Shown in pieces: positions 63,692 to 64,000 of a stretch of DNA of 64,000 nt (the first letter of the stretch is position 1; every line of letters starts with the position of its first letter). The stretch spans positions 6,781 through 70,780 of the forward strand of contig JAUNVP010000010.1 in NCBI GenBank assembly GCA_030537615.1, in the 5' to 3' direction. The notes beneath the pieces were generated by a model that made no database searches, was not told the origin of the DNA, and worked only from the letters and a program-made list of their open reading frames with translations. Origin of the DNA: Actinomycetaceae bacterium. GTDB lineage: Bacteria > Actinomycetota > Actinomycetes > Actinomycetales > Actinomycetaceae. A program made the position numbers and the translations under genes.

Positions 63692-64000
63692 GTGGCGGCG
63701 AAGAAACTCGTAATTGTGGAGTCTCCAGCCAAAGCGAGGACGATCGCGGGTTATCTCGGACCGGATTTCACGGTCGAGGCATCTGTTGGTCATATTCGTG
63801 ATCTTCCCCAACCATCTGAACTCCCCGCGAAGTTAAAGAAGGGACCGCTGTCGAGATTTGCGGTCGATATCGACAACGATTTCGAACCGTACTACGTGGT
63901 CAGTCCGGATAAGAAGAAAAAGGTCACCGAACTTCGCAAGGCACTGAAAGAGGCCGACGAACTATACATCGCAACGGATGAGGACCGCGAGGGTGAAGCC
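63692..64000 (+). CDS. topA: DNA topoisomerase I, N-terminal part
   Basis: The window ends 103 codons into a type IA topoisomerase, which relaxes negatively supercoiled DNA. The start (GTG, with AGAGGACG upstream) is followed by KKLVIVESPAKARTIAGYLG, the TOPRIM opening, then SVGHIRDLPQ and the acidic IATDEDREGEA metal site. The Lys-rich KKKK segment after VVSPD is also usual. The catalytic Tyr lies beyond the window. Confidence 0.95.
   Translation, partial: MAAKKLVIVESPAKARTIAGYLGPDFTVEASVGHIRDLPQPSELPAKLKKGPLSRFAVDIDNDFEPYYVVSPDKKKKVTELRKALKEADELYIATDEDREGEA

Overview
This 64 kb window is a chromosomal segment of a high-GC Gram-positive bacterium (GC mid-fifties by eye, not computed). Frequent GTG/TTG starts, strong AGGAG ribosome sites, a LytR-CpsA-Psr protein, a type I-E CRISPR with the common actinobacterial repeat, fructosamine kinase-like and PspC proteins, and DtxR-like operators all point to Actinobacteria. 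A member of the Actinomycetaceae (Arcanobacterium/Trueperella/Actinomyces group) is my best guess, but it is only a guess.

Layout. 1-1.2 kb: leader-distal end of a type I-E CRISPR array; no cas genes are in view. 1.2-3 kb: tRNA-Ser(GCU) and small orphan ORFs. 3-8.6 kb: a DASS anion symporter, then a complete metal ABC operon with a DtxR-type box. 8.8-11.2 kb: tRNA-Arg, an LCP protein, a fructosamine-kinase-like protein. 11.5-16.3 kb: an ABC-2 exporter with its XRE regulator, then a second metal ABC operon under a second DtxR-type box. 16.4-24 kb: MgtE, meso-diaminopimelate dehydrogenase, a PAP2 phosphatase, an MFS exporter, glutamyl-Q-tRNA(Asp) synthetase, NhaA. 24.5-29.6 kb: a frameshifted membrane-protein gene, a MacB-like ABC transporter and a divergent NarL-type two-component system. 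30-36.5 kb: paired FluC/CrcB fluoride channels, metNIQ, a DUF559/AbiEi-like protein, upp, tadA.

36.6-42.7 kb: a small integrated element in tRNA-Ser(CGA), bounded by perfect 21-bp att repeats. It carries integrase, excisionase-like protein, primase-polymerase, a RecA-like ATPase and two unknown genes, with no capsid or transfer genes. 43-64 kb: small proteins, a three-gene envelope operon of unknown function, glycogen phosphorylase, an MBOAT/AlgX-like O-acetylation pair, CutC, deoC-xylB, PspC, a second MacB-like ABC transporter, superoxide dismutase, a modular methyltransferase and the start of topA.

The most unusual signal is an interspersed repeat family in at least ten intergenic regions. 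Forward units (GATTCYGACA) and reverse units (TGTCGGAATC) have nearly fixed geometry: forward units lie 30 or about 41 bp apart, and the last forward unit lies exactly 36 bp from the first reverse unit in nine of ten clusters. This gives a 46-bp hairpin-forming core, usually followed by a G-rich tail. One half-unit lies inside the frameshifted membrane gene. The family is absent from the integrated element and I do not recognise it as a described one.

Functionally the window is rich in metal and ion homeostasis: two Mn/Zn-type ABC importers with different ligand sets, superoxide dismutase, MgtE, NhaA, FluC and CutC. Envelope and surface functions are also prominent.
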